From: Hyalella azteca
Taxonomy: Eukaryota > Arthropoda > Malacostraca > Amphipoda > Hyalellidae
Assembly: GCF_000764305.2 (NCBI RefSeq)
Contig: NW_025932901.1
Span: forward strand, 125,022 to 189,021
Reading direction: 5' to 3'
DNA: 64,000 nucleotides
This document shows positions 25,387-37,630 of the stretch, piece by piece (the first letter of the stretch is position 1; the number at the start of each line of letters is the position of its first letter). The notes beneath the pieces are model-generated. The model worked only from the letters and a program-made list of their open reading frames with translations. It was not told the origin of the DNA and ran no database searches. Position numbers and translations under genes: made by a program.

Positions 25387-28300
25387 TATGCCGGAACTAT
25401 TTTACCCTGGCAACACTGGCTTGCAATCAGAAAGCTCTTCGGTTCTTGTCTATTTCTTTGATGCCTATTCGGAAAAATAATGAAAACAATGGAAATTGTT
25501 CTAAGCCTTATTTAAAGCTAGAGTTACAAGTATTTAATCCACATCACTGCATTTAAGATGAACTGTCAATATTTACAGCACATGAATTTTTATCAAGCAG
25601 CATTCACTTTGACCCAACGAAACAATCAACAGGTGCCAGGCCATAGCCATTCCTCTGCCTATACATTGAGTTTGGTTAGAACATTTCACTCTTTTTCATT
25701 TACGTTTGTTTTTAGCCCGTAATTATTCAATTGTGTTTTTAAATAATAGCATGGCTCAAATTATGAGTATAAATAGGCCTATATACTTGTTGTTTCCGTC
25801 ATATTCATGATGAATACGCAAGAAGCTAAGTAATATGGTTTGGGTTAAAAATTTGACTTTGTATACTTCAAAATGAAGGAATTTTAGTTGATTTTCTATC
25901 TATAAATTCGTCTATTCCCCAAATGGCCCAGTCATAGCAGTGACCAAGGCCTTGCTATGTCTTGCAAGTGTTTATTGTCAAAATTGTTTATGAGCAGAAG
26001 ATATATGGTTTGACAAGATACTTGAATATTAAACAGACGCCGCTGAGCTACTTGGATCACGGCTCAACTGTAGAAATTCAAGTTCCTCTATGTCTGTAGC
26101 CAGGTTCACGTTTGTTAGCACGAAAAGTAGTTGACTTCTTTGCTTTGCCAAGCTAGGGAGACAAAATGGTTCGTTGCGTCGATGAATAAGGCTTGCTGAA
26201 TAAATTTTAATTCAATACGGTTGTGGGTAATGACGTCAGCCACACGTTCTTTCGAAAGAAGTTCAGAAATCAGTGTTACTCTACTATAAAAAATGTGTGG
26301 CGGTGTTATGCTCCCATTCGAATGCAATTCGGTAAACCCCGGGGAAATCAACGAAAGATCCTGAATGCAAAAAGATTGCCGTGCGAATATACTGACTAGG
26401 TGTCATGATTAAGCTTTCCCGATGATTCAGAACGTGTATATTATTTTCTCACTTTGATTATTCTAATGAAATTTGTGAGTGCAGAGCAGGTTGAGCAATT
26501 CCGGCAAGGTATTAAAGCCATGGAAAGAGATATACCAGGCGTTATGAGCGTTACAATGAAGTCTGCTGCTGGTGGCTTCAGCGAGAGATCCTCAATACTT
26601 TATCCTCCTAAAGTGCATCGTGAGCTTCTTCTCAGGGAAACAGAAAAAGGTTCAGAACGCAATAATAGGCTCAAATGTTATACACTTGAATAGTTATACA
26701 TTTAAATATTCGGAATAAAATACCATCAGTCTTCTATTTTTATTTTGATTGTCACCTTATTCGCCCCTAATTAAAAAATTGACGGGACACATGCTCCATT
26801 TGTCCTCTCACAAACATAAGACAGAAGCATTTGGTGAACATATAAAGATGCTTTATACATTACGGTAAAGTGAGATTTGCCGTGAAAAGATTATCCTGCT
26901 ACGTTCAGACTTTGTAATTCCATAAAAAGGTGCTTGACGCGGCGCAGCAGAAAAATTTCCGCCGAATGGACACAACTTTGCAGAGAACTTAGTTCAATAA
27001 TTTTATTGAACTCTTTGTATTTTATTTTATCTTATTTAACTTTTATTTTTTTTACTTGTAAGTTTATTGCAAAAAAAAAACTTTGCGCCGGCAAGCATGG
27101 AACTATGCAAAAATTGAAATTTCTGAGGCCAGTACAAAAAATTATAAGAACTGCTATTCAAACTATTTACTCGTAAATATTTTTGCATAGTGGATGAGTT
27201 AATAACATTAGTTATTTATTTATCCATCAAAATTCGTAGGCTACCTCAAATTTATTTTTTGCAAATTGAAATTCAATTTAATTTAATTCAATTCAATCAA
27301 GTTACCTTAAATAATTGAACATTTACAGCTGCTTCCGTCCTCTTTAAATGCGGAAATAGTGTTAAATTGATTGTCGGAGTTTCGCTCTAATTCGCTCAAA
27401 TTTAAAGTTTTGGGCTTAAATTTATTGGGCATTTTTGGGATGTGATGTTATGTATGAAACGATGGTCAGATGACAGGCATTAGCGTTGCTTCAAGCATTA
27501 GCCAGGGCCTTGGTAGGTCTATTTGGGAGGAGATTTTAAGCGACCATGTACGGTAACTTGCCCGCAATTGGGTTAAAATTGGCAGCCAAATACTGCCTTG
27601 CTCTCAATGTGCATAGTTACTTTGGTCTCTTACTGATTCATCAAAATGAACAACAGACTACAGCTGGACATCGGATGGCCAGGAGCGGACCGAAGACTGT
27701 AATTATCCGAGCAATCTTTGATAGAGATTATCCAACTTGGAACCTCTAATTCCGATCGAATGTAAATTTTTGCTTTGTCAAGAACGACAAACCAAAATTA
27801 ATTTATTGGCCGATGTATTGGAATTTAAATACGATGAGGTTTTGAGGAGCGAAGACTTCGAAGGGAGCCCTTGACCAACATCCCTAAAAATAAAAGAATA
27901 CGAATAAAGACGACCATTTAAGCGAAGACTGCATCATAGGAAGTTCATTCATCACCAACCCGAGGTGGGACTGAATATTTATAACGAAACTCAGTGGGGA
28001 ACGCAACTGAGCAACTGAGTTAATTAATTCCTGTCACTCATTCAAAACTTGTGAAAAATATGAAGGGGAATTCTTGCTTCATCCAGCTTCTCTGAATACT
28101 ATGTTTCATGCACGAATATCGTAAGTGAAAATTTAGTTTGTAGAAATGCTCCAGTATTTTATTTATATGGAATATTCCCATTGTCTATTCGAATACCGGA
28201 CAAACCAGAGTAAATCCATGTTTTCCAGCGCAGGTTTTCATAGATATCATTCATCATACTACCCAACTGGAATAACTTGAATCAAAAATAAATTCAAGCA

Positions 28301-28447
28301 ATTTTCTACACACGTAATCTCAAGTAAGTCTTGTAGCGTATATGCTTCTTTAGACTTTTCCGTGGGTCAACGAAGCTGCCAAACATTTATGATGTGAAAT
28401 CAGGGCTCAGTTCACCTTCAAGCTGTATGGCTATAATCCAGATGCTT
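25387..28447. other. No firm gene except one weak exon candidate at 26.5 kb
   Basis: AT-rich; the frame at 26466-26693 is described separately. A frame at 27546-27749 has no recognised motif. Confidence 0.4.
26466..26693 (+). CDS. Possible exon with a stress-response A/B barrel (Dabb)-like start
   Basis: From ATG 26466 the frame reads MKFVSAEQVEQF, then RQGIKAMERDIPGVMSVTMK. The spacing of the predicted helix followed by IPGV-SV resembles the first helix and second strand of Dabb-domain proteins (dimeric alpha+beta barrel, often stress-related or of unknown role). The rest does not clearly fit and stops at 26691-26693, so only an exon would be present. An alternative acceptor is GAGTGCAG just inside the frame. 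The resemblance is from memory and may be coincidental. Confidence 0.25.
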   Translation: MKFVSAEQVEQFRQGIKAMERDIPGVMSVTMKSAAGGFSERSSILYPPKVHRELLLRETEKGSERNNRLKCYTLE

Positions 28448-28448
28448 A

Positions 28449-28692
28449 GATAGTATATAATCGCGCCGCATATGTCGTACATAGTCTATAGTCGCGCCGC
28501 ATATGTCGTACATAGTCTATAGTCGCGTCGCATATGTCGTACATAGTCTATAGTCGCGTCGCATATGTCGTACATAGTCTATAGTCGCGTCGCATATGTC
28601 ATACATAGTCTATAGTCGCGTCGCATATGTCATACATAGTCTATAGTCGCGTCGCATATGTCATACATAGTCTATATTTGCGTCGCATATGT
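28449..28692. repeat. Minisatellite, 31 bp unit, about 8 copies
   Basis: Unit CATAGTCTATAGTCGCGTCG followed by CATATGTCGTA. Early units carry GCGCCGC, later ones GCGTCGC, and the last ones CATA in place of CGTA, giving an orderly gradient of variants along the array. Confidence 0.95.
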
Positions 28693-29771
28693 GAGTAGAT
28701 CAAACCAGTCACTGCATTTTTTATGAGTGCTAAAAACTCTGAGAGAAAACCGGGATAAAATGAAGAGAAGAAAGAAAATACCATCATACAATTTTCGGTA
28801 ATATCATCTGTAGGTGAGACAATTGATTGTTAACGCCTAAACATTCATTATTTTACCAGTTAAATAATCAGGCCGTTAGCCCAACGCTTCGAAACTTCCA
28901 TTATTTAATAGCGCAATTACCGAATATTTGATTCCTGAACTTCAATGATCGAAAATCCCTGATCTTCGGAAATTGTGATGAAATCGTGATTAATTTCACC
29001 CCATAAGTTTAGTCCGTTCGTTCGTCCGAGGAACTAATTCCCCTGACGCCAAATATTCCTTGTAAGCAATGAGCAAACGAAATAATAAAAAATAAATAAT
29101 ACGACGAAAATACGTCGTATTATTTATTTTTCGTATTTACAATTATTTTTTTGTATTATTTCGTCTGTAAAATACGAAATACGACGCGAGAACTGTAAGT
29201 TTCACCTGCAGATGATTTAGCAAAGAACGCTCCAAAAGCTGGATGTGATTTATTGATACTCATCACAAAATGAAATTAATTATGGAAGTCCTTAACATTA
29301 CCATATTAATTGAGGCTTAATCAGTCCCTGCAGGCTTAAACCGGATAATCAGTCGTTACCAATCACAGTGAGCCGTCCGGATTAGGATGCCAGTAACCAA
29401 TTAAAAGTAATAATTAATTTCATTTATGCACGTGCATGTGCCGATTGTCACGCCATAATTTACGGACTCGACGATCCTGTTGTTTTGCGGCCATACAAGG
29501 GGCGCGTGAGCAGCCGTGCAAACAGGTGGCTACGCCCATACAGAGGCAGTCTGAAAATTGCACAGCAGTTGCTAAGGTTATCACATTAATGCTTCATGTT
29601 CGACCAATGAAAATAATTATTTTATTGTACATATACCAATTAGTGTAAGTGTCCGTCATTTGCGTCCGCTAACGTGAGATCGCACAGACATGCTATAATA
29701 TTAATATTTAAGCAGCGCGGATTTGTAAATAAATCGAAAAGTATGTAATTATTGACGTGAAAAATCGCTGC
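28693..29771. other. No gene recognised; contains the 29.1 kb hairpin
   Basis: AT-rich; short frames only. Confidence 0.4.
29088..29131. repeat. Perfect 19-bp inverted repeat (hairpin)
   Basis: Arms 29088-29106 and 29113-29131 are perfect reverse complements (inner part AATACGACG / CGTCGTATT) around a 6-base loop AAAATA. Related ACGAAATACGACG sequence follows at about 29170-29190, so this may be the core of a small palindromic element. Confidence 0.85.
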
Positions 29772-30002
29772 GTTGATTGTGCGCATTTCATGCGTGCTTG
29801 GTTATTTAGACACGTTCATTGCACCGAGAATCGTTATACACCGACTAGATTTCGGCAATGAGCGCCCGAGCGTCGCGCTCATGAGCACGACACACACACC
29901 ACCACCCGCCACCACGACAGCAGAGCCACTGAACCTGCGGCCCAAGTCGACCTCGGACCCGCGGCGGCGCTGGTGACCTCCTGAGGGCCCGGGCAGCTGC
30001 AT
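29772..30002 (+). CDS. GC-rich island, candidate first coding exon
   Basis: A sharply GC-rich, CpG-containing patch in AT-rich DNA. From an ATG near 29881 the plus frame reads MSTTHTPPPATTTAEPLNLR and continues to a stop after PRRRW; a weak donor-like CTG|GTGACC lies just before the stop. This could be a promoter-proximal first exon of a plus-strand gene, or GC-rich non-coding DNA. No downstream exon was found. It lies just upstream of interspersed element copy 2. Confidence 0.2.
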
Positions 30003-30038
30003 GTAGCCGCCGCTCTGCCCCTTATTTCGCTATTTTTT

Positions 30039-30216
30039 AGCGCATTTTCTCATTTATGAAAAAATGCACTATTATGCTCGCCATTTCCGTCTGTCCGTCC
30101 GTCTGTCTGTCCGTCCGTCTGTCCGTCTGTCTGTCCGTCCGCGACTTCACGTTTTCGTCGACGAGAAAATGCGCTCTCTGTCACTCACTGCAGTGAGTAC
30201 TGAGTTATATTTTTTT
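30039..30216 (+). mobile_element. Short interspersed inverted-repeat element, copy 2
   Basis: Left terminal repeat AGCGCATTTTCTCA at 30039-30052 and its inverted partner at 30162-30175 enclose a GTCC/GTCT run that is longer than in copy 1. The conserved flank with ACTCACTGCAGTGAGT and a T-rich tail follows to 30216. The flank is shared by all three copies, so it probably belongs to the element. Confidence 0.75.
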
Positions 30217-33200
30217 TCGTAAGCGAAACCCAACGCTGAATCATATAGTTTGATTTGACAATAACGCAGCTACTGAAAAAGACAACGCAACTTTCAGAAC
30301 TTAAATAACGACAACAAAGAATACATTCATATGTGAAGTGTCTTGTACATAAATAAATTAATTACGGAAAACTTACAGGGAGTACGTTGGTCCTAAACGT
30401 ACAAGAGACGAGCTTGTTCTGACGCTGCCATGACTTCTTGTTCAACGTAACGTACTGGCAGAAACTAATGGTACTGATTATTATGTAAACATGAACACTA
30501 AAACTGAAATTTCACGACCCCTCTATGGCAAAAATATTTATGGCTTTGCAAATTGGATATTTTTTTCTTAAAATTTTCCGTTATGACGCAAAATTGGATT
30601 GGATATTGGTAACATAATGAGTCATAACGGCGTATTATGACTTTATCATTGAGCTTTACTCTAAAATTAAAAAAATTAAGCTGATGTCAAATAAATTTTG
30701 AAATTCAACTTCGTGGAGAAAATTGTTTCATATTCCTTGACAAATCGAGGTGCAATTTTTGAGGAAAGAAGAAAAATTCGAAAAAATTGAGATACTTATA
30801 ATGTATAGCTTATCGGAAATGACTATAAAATAGAGATTGTGCCGAAAATTAAATACAAATCAAACTTAAAATGATACAATGACATAATTGAATTTTGTTA
30901 GCAATTGTCACTATTAAACACTCGCGTCTTAAGCTCACAAAGCTACGAAGTTATAAGAAATACGTACATGTGCATGAACAACCAATAATTTTCAACTTAG
31001 AAGGATTAGCTAAGCCATGCATGTTGATCATGATCGGCTTCAATAACAATCTGGAGCTCTCATTATATATCATATTATATTTACACGTAAGATGTCTTAA
31101 AAAATAACATAATTATCCGAATAAGCTAACAATTATTCAGTTCACGCCTCTCTTTGTTGTCTTCGATTTAACAGATCGGTAGACGGCCTTCTGCAATCTG
31201 CACAAGACTGCACTGCATTAAACTTTTCACGGTCTGCACCAAACTGTGCGGCACTACAACTGTTAACTGATTCTACAACATGACAAAGAGAAAGACTGAA
31301 AACCTTAATAGTTTTGCTGACCTGAAGCAGGCAAAAGTTCGCTTGAAAAGTTCGTCGCTGCAGGATTTTGTACACAGAAGCTAACAGAACCCAAGCTAAG
31401 TTACAATGCAACTCGTGAGTTATTGGTTTTAGGCGAGCAACTGAACCTACACATCGATTTGTTGTTGTGTCGGGTTCATGTTTTTCATTATTATATATAT
31501 TTATATTACCGTCAGTCGTGAGATCAAAATAATTTATGAAAATAATGATAACATAACATTTATAAAATAAATACATTAAAGAGAAGCCTAACAGCTTTGA
31601 GTTGGTTTATGTCGGTACTTGCAAATAATATAACTTAAAAGATTTATTGCATGAAATGCATCGCTACAGAAGTAAATGTCCATGAATTCGGCACACAACG
31701 TATTCTATAATATAAATATAAACCATCACAAGTAAGAAAACAACACGAGGACCTAATCGCATAGCGAAGCATGTCCTGAAACTATCCACAATCTTTCCCA
31801 AACAACTAACATGTTGTTCAGGCTTTGACAGCTCATTGAGACGTAATTTACAGACTTGTTCTATGAAATAATGAACTATAAGTTTCTTATTTAGATCGAG
31901 GATATTTCCTACTAACACAAGGAGCCAGCAGATCCGAGGCTTCATTCTGCGCCGTCAGCCGCAGGACGACGCAGGACGACGCAGGAATAATTCAAGTGGA
32001 AGGCACGAGTTTGTGCTCGAGAAAATCCAGAGCTTCACCACCACGTGGGGCACAATTATTATAAATTATATTGTTAAACTTGTGCAACTAATCCTATATG
32101 TACTCAGCTATAAAATGATTTTTGGAAGTGATTTGTTCCAATTGTGTGAAATTTTAGCTAGTAATGAATTATTGGCCCATTCAGTTGCCTTATTGCAAAG
32201 AGAAAGAAAAAGTTCTGTTTTACCCGCTAATGTATCTATAAACCATAGTTAGTAAATTAAATTAATAATTTTATCAAGCACCCTAAGAATTACTTGCTGA
32301 GCAAGACTGCCACATTCAGTCAAATTTATTTCTAAACTCGGGTCAATATTTTTTTTTTTTCATGAGGGGGCGTCAAAACGCAAATGTTATGTATTTTCAT
32401 TCAAAGGATAATATATGTTGTTTATGTAACAAATTCGAAGAATAGGAATTAATAAAGGTATTTTCGGTTGCACATATCGTGCATCGATTTGCTACTAACT
32501 GTAACTAACTAAACTAACATCGAATTGCTTACGGCGCAGGCCGTAAACTCGTTACGGGCAGTTTAATATTCGGCTGGACGTGTCGGAAATGCAGCCACTG
32601 TGTAAAATTATTTGCAGCCCTTTCAGTAACCCATCCAATGTCCGGAGCAATCATTAGAAAGATTGTATTTGGAGGTGTTGATTACCACTCATTCTATCAA
32701 TTTTGGCTTTACTTTGAAATTTATACCGCAATACTAAAAAGTTATGTTACGTAGTTCTTACTCAGATTTTTTTTTGTATCAGTATCCTAAACTTGATTCT
32801 CTTTTGTACTGGATGCGTTTACCATCTTAGGGCAGCAAGAAGCTAACTTTAGCCGTCGCTCGAGCTGGGATCTGTCAATGTTTTTTGTGAAAAACATCTG
32901 TTTCTCGAAACTTCGTCCATTCTTAAAATCTCGGTGCAAGTTTTGACAAGAATATTTGGTTAACTCTCAATGATTGAATTTTAATTTTAAAATGCAAAAA
33001 AATAAGTGTAAACTGTTTATATTTTAGTAGTTATTTTTATTCGGAAAATTATTTATTAAAGAAAATTAGGTCAGGTCGATTTCTTACAGTGGATGTGGGA
33101 ACAACTATAACAATGAGAAATTCGTATGCAGTGAGAAGCCAGAGAGCAGGTATACTTTCGCGTTAAGTCTTGATGTGAATTACAAGGGACATCTTAAATA

Positions 33201-34230
33201 TATTGGAAAAATTCGATGTGGTAATAGGGTCTGCTAGGGCTGGTATCCATGACACTTGTTGTATGGAGATTTAAAATGAGCCTGAAATTTCATTCATTGT
33301 GTGAGAACAGTCAAGTATTGCGAGACAGATCATGAAGGGAAGGTTCAAAAATAGGAGTTTGATTCCGAAATGGGTGGACACAAATTCCAATAATATTTTC
33401 TTTCGCATTTTGTAACGGAAAATAAATGGTAGTTTTATCTTGCATGTGAATTAGAACAGGTCTCTCTTTAATTAACATACATTAGTATTATTCTATTAAC
33501 AGGATTCGGGATGATGAGATTCTAAAACTAGATAAGATTATCAATACCGAGCAAGGGATTCTATACCTTACTATCTCTCACTTAACCTGCTATTGAAAAA
33601 AATATTTTGGGGTGAGACTTGGTTGGAATTCCTTCAACATTCGATTGCTTAATTTGCCTTTTGTTTGAACATTATGAGTTGTCAGCATGTTTTTTTTAAT
33701 TCGGTTAGTGTATGACAGGCTTGTGACTTCAGACTGGGGCATCTTTACCCGGAAAAAGAATTAGCAAACAAATCTGAGTAATTTAATATCTTGGTATTTT
33801 TCCGTAAATACTTACAATGGAATCTTACATTGATTTTTCTTGTTTGGATTTTTCATCTGTCAACGGTTACTTGCAGTTCGTTTTTTATCGCGTTTCCAAC
33901 CATTCCCTTTAACTCATCACTTAAGTCCACTTACGAGGTAATTTTAGTTATGTTTAAGATTTACTCAATTTCATTGACTGCTTCTCCTTTTCACTGGTTG
34001 TTTCTGCTTAAATTCCTCGTCAAGTTTTCGGCTTTTTTTGCCATCACCGTTCACTGGTTTCCTTTCCCTATATTCCGGAGTATATCAGTTTGGGGTTTGT
34101 GGCCGCTTTATTATACCACTTTGCAAATAAATGTGTCCGTTTTCTTCCTTATTGTGTTGCATTTATCGTCCTGTTTTCTTCCCTATCAGTTGTATTCATA
34201 TCATCACTTATTTTCCTATTTTTACCACAT
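30217..34230. other. AT-rich stretch with two weak minus-strand frames
   Basis: A 144-codon minus frame at 31142-31576 has no recognised domain. A T-rich plus frame of 170 codons (33791-34303) is low-complexity and ends in an interspersed element, so I treat it as spurious. Confidence 0.35.
31664..31945 (-). CDS. Small frame with signal-peptide-like start, unknown
   Basis: From an ATG at 31945 the minus frame starts MKPRICWLLVLVG, which has the charge-then-hydrophobic pattern of a short signal peptide, and ends at 31664 in a hydrophobic stretch (VVFLLVMVYIYIIEYVVC). A possible donor (TTA|GTAGGA) follows the signal-like part, so only the first 11 codons may be coding. No homologue recognised; probably chance. 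Confidence 0.15.
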   Translation of the reverse strand: MKPRICWLLVLVGNILDLNKKLIVHYFIEQVCKLRLNELSKPEQHVSCLGKIVDSFRTCFAMRLGPRVVFLLVMVYIYIIEYVVCRIHGHLLL

Positions 34231-34372
34231 TTTTTTCATTTATGGAAAAAAGGCGCTATTGTGCTCGTCATGTCCGTCCATCCGTCTGTCTGTCCGTCCG
34301 TGACCACGTTTTCGTCGACGAGAAAATCTGTCACACACTGCAGTGAGTACTGAGTTATATTTTTTTGTACTC
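34231..34372 (+). mobile_element. Short interspersed inverted-repeat element, copy 3 (degraded)
   Basis: Same order as copy 2: CATTTATGGAAAA-type start, GTCC run, TTTTCGTCGACGAGAAAAT, a one-base variant of the CACTGCAGTGAGT palindrome and a T-rich tail. Both terminal repeats are eroded, so this is an older copy. It lies at the 3' end of a T-rich frame (33791-34303) that is probably not a gene. Confidence 0.7.
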
Positions 34373-35389
34373 TCTTTTTCTTTTCTTTTCTTTTACTCGT
34401 CCTCCTTTCGCTAGCTTTCTATTTTTGCTCTTTTGTTTCTTCTATGTCTTATTTTTTATTTGTTGCCTTCCTTCTTTTGTTTCAGTCACCCGTTGACTAC
34501 GGGAGTCTAACGGTGACCGCGATTGCCTCACCGTCCTGATCTCTGCCAAACTTCGGTGGCAATTTACCTCCACGATCAAGCGATAAAAACAACGACTGCA
34601 CAAATGCAGAAAGTTTCCTGGAGATCTTATAAGTAATATATGTATATAGAGGAGCAGTTGAAAGCTGCGGCAAGATTTATTTCCGGCATAAGATTGAAAG
34701 TTACACGCCATATGTGTAAGAACATTTTTATGTTTCCATAAGATATTCGCGATTTTTAACGTTCAAATTTGACCGCTGGCAGTTGGATGTATCTTAAAAT
34801 TTTTGCCGTAGACTTGCTTACTCAATTTCTTCTGTCACTTATTCTGATCTCTTAACAGATTTTTTATTTCCGTTTTAAATAAACTACATCAAAGTAGCAG
34901 ATTTTTTTATTAACTTCCCGGGAATTATGATGAATCCTGACTCTATTTTCACACATTTTTTCACACAACCACTTCAACAATATTTGACACTGTACTGTTC
35001 ATCGTAGCCATAAAAAAGTTAGGAATTGACTTAGTTGCAAAATATTTATTCATTCAATGATTAGATTCTTACTTCCAAGTCGGCTATGCTTCACATTTAT
35101 CTTTAAGTTTATCCGCCTGAGTTTTATGTTTACTCCTGTATATTATACAGATTCTTGATAAATTAAAAACAACATAACCAATTCGTATAATAGCCAAACG
35201 TTTGGAAATGCTTCGCGTAACAAGTTTATTCATGAATTTGATTATTATTTTATAATTTAGTATATGTTCTAGTAATCTAATACTTCACTTCGAGATAATC
35301 TTCCCGTACGTCGTATTACTGAAGGCCAGTCTAAGCCAGCCGTACCTGCCAGACACATCCCCGCCTTATGCTTAGGGTGCCAATTGAGC
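34373..35389. other. No gene recognised
   Basis: T-rich then AT-rich sequence without long frames or repeats. Confidence 0.4.
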
Positions 35390-35984
35390 AAATGCCATTG
35401 GCGTGCCATATGCACGCTAATGGCATATGCCATATTAGCGTGTCATATGCACGCTAATGGCATATGCCATATTAGCGTGTCATATGCACGCTAATGGCAT
35501 ATGCCAAATTATGGTGCCATATGCACGCTAAGTGCCATTAGCGTACAATGTGTAGGGGAGCAAGAACCATTAGTGTGCCATATATAGTGGAGCAAGTGCC
35601 ATTAGCGCGCCATATGTAGTGGAACAAGTGCTATTAACTTTCCAAACATATAGTGGAGCAAGAATCATTAGCGTTCCACATTTAGTGGAGCAAGTGCCAT
35701 TAGCGTGCCATATGTAGTGGAGCAAGTGCCATTAGCTTGCCATATGTAGTGGAGCAAGTGCCATTAGCGTGACATGTGTAGTGGAGCAAGTGCCATTAGC
35801 GTGTCATGTGTAATGGAGCAAGTGCCATTAGCGTGTCATGTGTAATGGAGCAAGTGCCATTGGCGTGTCATGTGTAGTGGAGCAAGTGCCATTTGCATGA
35901 CATGTGTAGTGGAGCAAGTGCCATCAGCGTGTCATGTGTAATGGAGCAAGTGCCATTAGCGTGTCATGTGTAATGGAGCAAGTT
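35390..35984. repeat. Minisatellite, about 32 bp unit, palindromic at its left end
   Basis: Most units read AGTGCCATTAGCGTGTCATG followed by TGTAATGGAGCA. The left part (35393-35520) is different: GCACGCTAATGG and its reverse complement alternate around CATATG, giving overlapping near-perfect palindromes. The array thus changes from inverted to direct repeats. Confidence 0.93.
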
Positions 35985-37153
35985 AGCTTCGGTCGAAAGA
36001 AGGTTTTAACGCAACATGATCGTACAGAAGGACTCTGCAAGCACAAAGTTGCTAACATTAAAAACTACCGTGAAGTATTACTACTTAAATTGTTACAGTA
36101 CAATACTACTGGAATAAAATATCACTACTATGCAGTATTAATGCCATCAAAGGTTACTTCAATATAAAATTAGCACAATGTAGCATTGCTACCACGAAAA
36201 AACTTTCATGATCAACGTTTTAAATAAACTTATAATAAAAGCATATGTCCTCGAAACACAATCCCACTGAGTTCACACTTATTAATAATTCTTATTTAAG
36301 ATGAACTAATAATAATTAAATGATATAAAATTGATCGGCAGCAGAATTTAGCACTGTGTGATAATTGTTAGTTGAGCAAAGAGTAATCGGACATAAATTT
36401 CTGTATTCTAGCTTATTTTTTGCAATTACGCAACAAGCATATAAACTTAACAAAAAGCTTGCAACGATGGGATTGTGAAAAGATCGTGTCGAAATATCGC
36501 TGCAATTCCATAGACCTGCTTTGTTTGTAGAATCTTTTCGGATCAATTTTCCTCTTTGATAGTCATCCATAAAATAATTTTCTATTTTATCCTGTTATGA
36601 ATCTAAAGAAAATAAATGTTACGGATTCCTCCTAACCATGGACGTTTTCAATGCTATTCAATATATGAAATAAGTTATTTATTAATATAATAAGATAAAA
36701 GGCAGGAACATTGCAGGTTTTCATGTCTGTTCAGTAAATAAAGGCCTTTGAATTTCAAAAATAATTCTTAGTCTACGGACCTGTTCATAACATTTAACTA
36801 TCGTGAAAAATTTTGTTATTGCTTCTTATTGCTATTGATAATCATCCTGAAGCTTCGCGCATCCATAAACCAGGATATTGGCATAATCAATATAACACTT
36901 TACAAAATTAACTTAAATTATAAATTTTGTCTGGCGGCTTCACGGTTATGAATTAACTCGAACTTTAGAAAAATATTGTGCGTAATGAAACCTATTTTCT
37001 GAATAGGGAAATCCATGGAATAATTTATCCCCATTTTCATACAGTGATACTTTCAGTAATATATCTTCTCAAAGATGGAGAGAATGATGTATTGTAAGTT
37101 TTCTTGCGTATTTTTAGCTTAAGAGGACCTCAGTGTGGCTTAGGCTTCCAAAA
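35985..37153. other. No gene recognised
   Basis: AT-rich; two frames (35934-36167 plus, 36316-36570 minus) have no recognised motifs. Confidence 0.4.
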
Positions 37154-37630
37154 AATGTGAATTTCTTCAAAGTTGAGCGACTTTGCGTCCTTGAGCTCAC
37201 GTGAGCTAAAAAGCCTCAAAAAGCAAGACCACAAACACAGGGTATGCGATGCGTGGCTGATGTCCACGTGGCATATTCGAGCTCGCCTACCCAACCCAAG
37301 GGCAAGGGACGAAAGAAGGTATAAAATTAAATAAAAAATAAAGGAAAAAACGACGATAAATTTTTCTTTTGCAAAGAAAGGCTATTTTTTTGCAATGTCG
37401 GGTTCTTTTAGTTTTGGCCACCGGTCGCACCGAACGCAAAATATTGTGCGTATGCTGCAAGCTTGGTCTATTTAAAATCGTTTCTCATCATCAAACTCTT
37501 GGTATAGAACGACTTTAGAATTTCTCGTGGAGGAAATGCGTCGAACAAGTTTCGATTAATTTTTATACCTGAATTTGTTTATTTCTATATTTGTATATTT
37601 AGGGTAGAGCCCTTCATTTAAACATGTTTG

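Noticed and set aside
31142..31576. 144-codon minus-strand frame
   Set aside because: No recognised domain, AT-rich beginning and no conserved pattern; length alone is not enough.
33791..34303. 170-codon plus-strand frame with many hydrophobic residues
   Set aside because: T-rich low-complexity DNA gives Phe/Leu/Ser-rich peptide by chance, and its end is the interspersed element copy 3.
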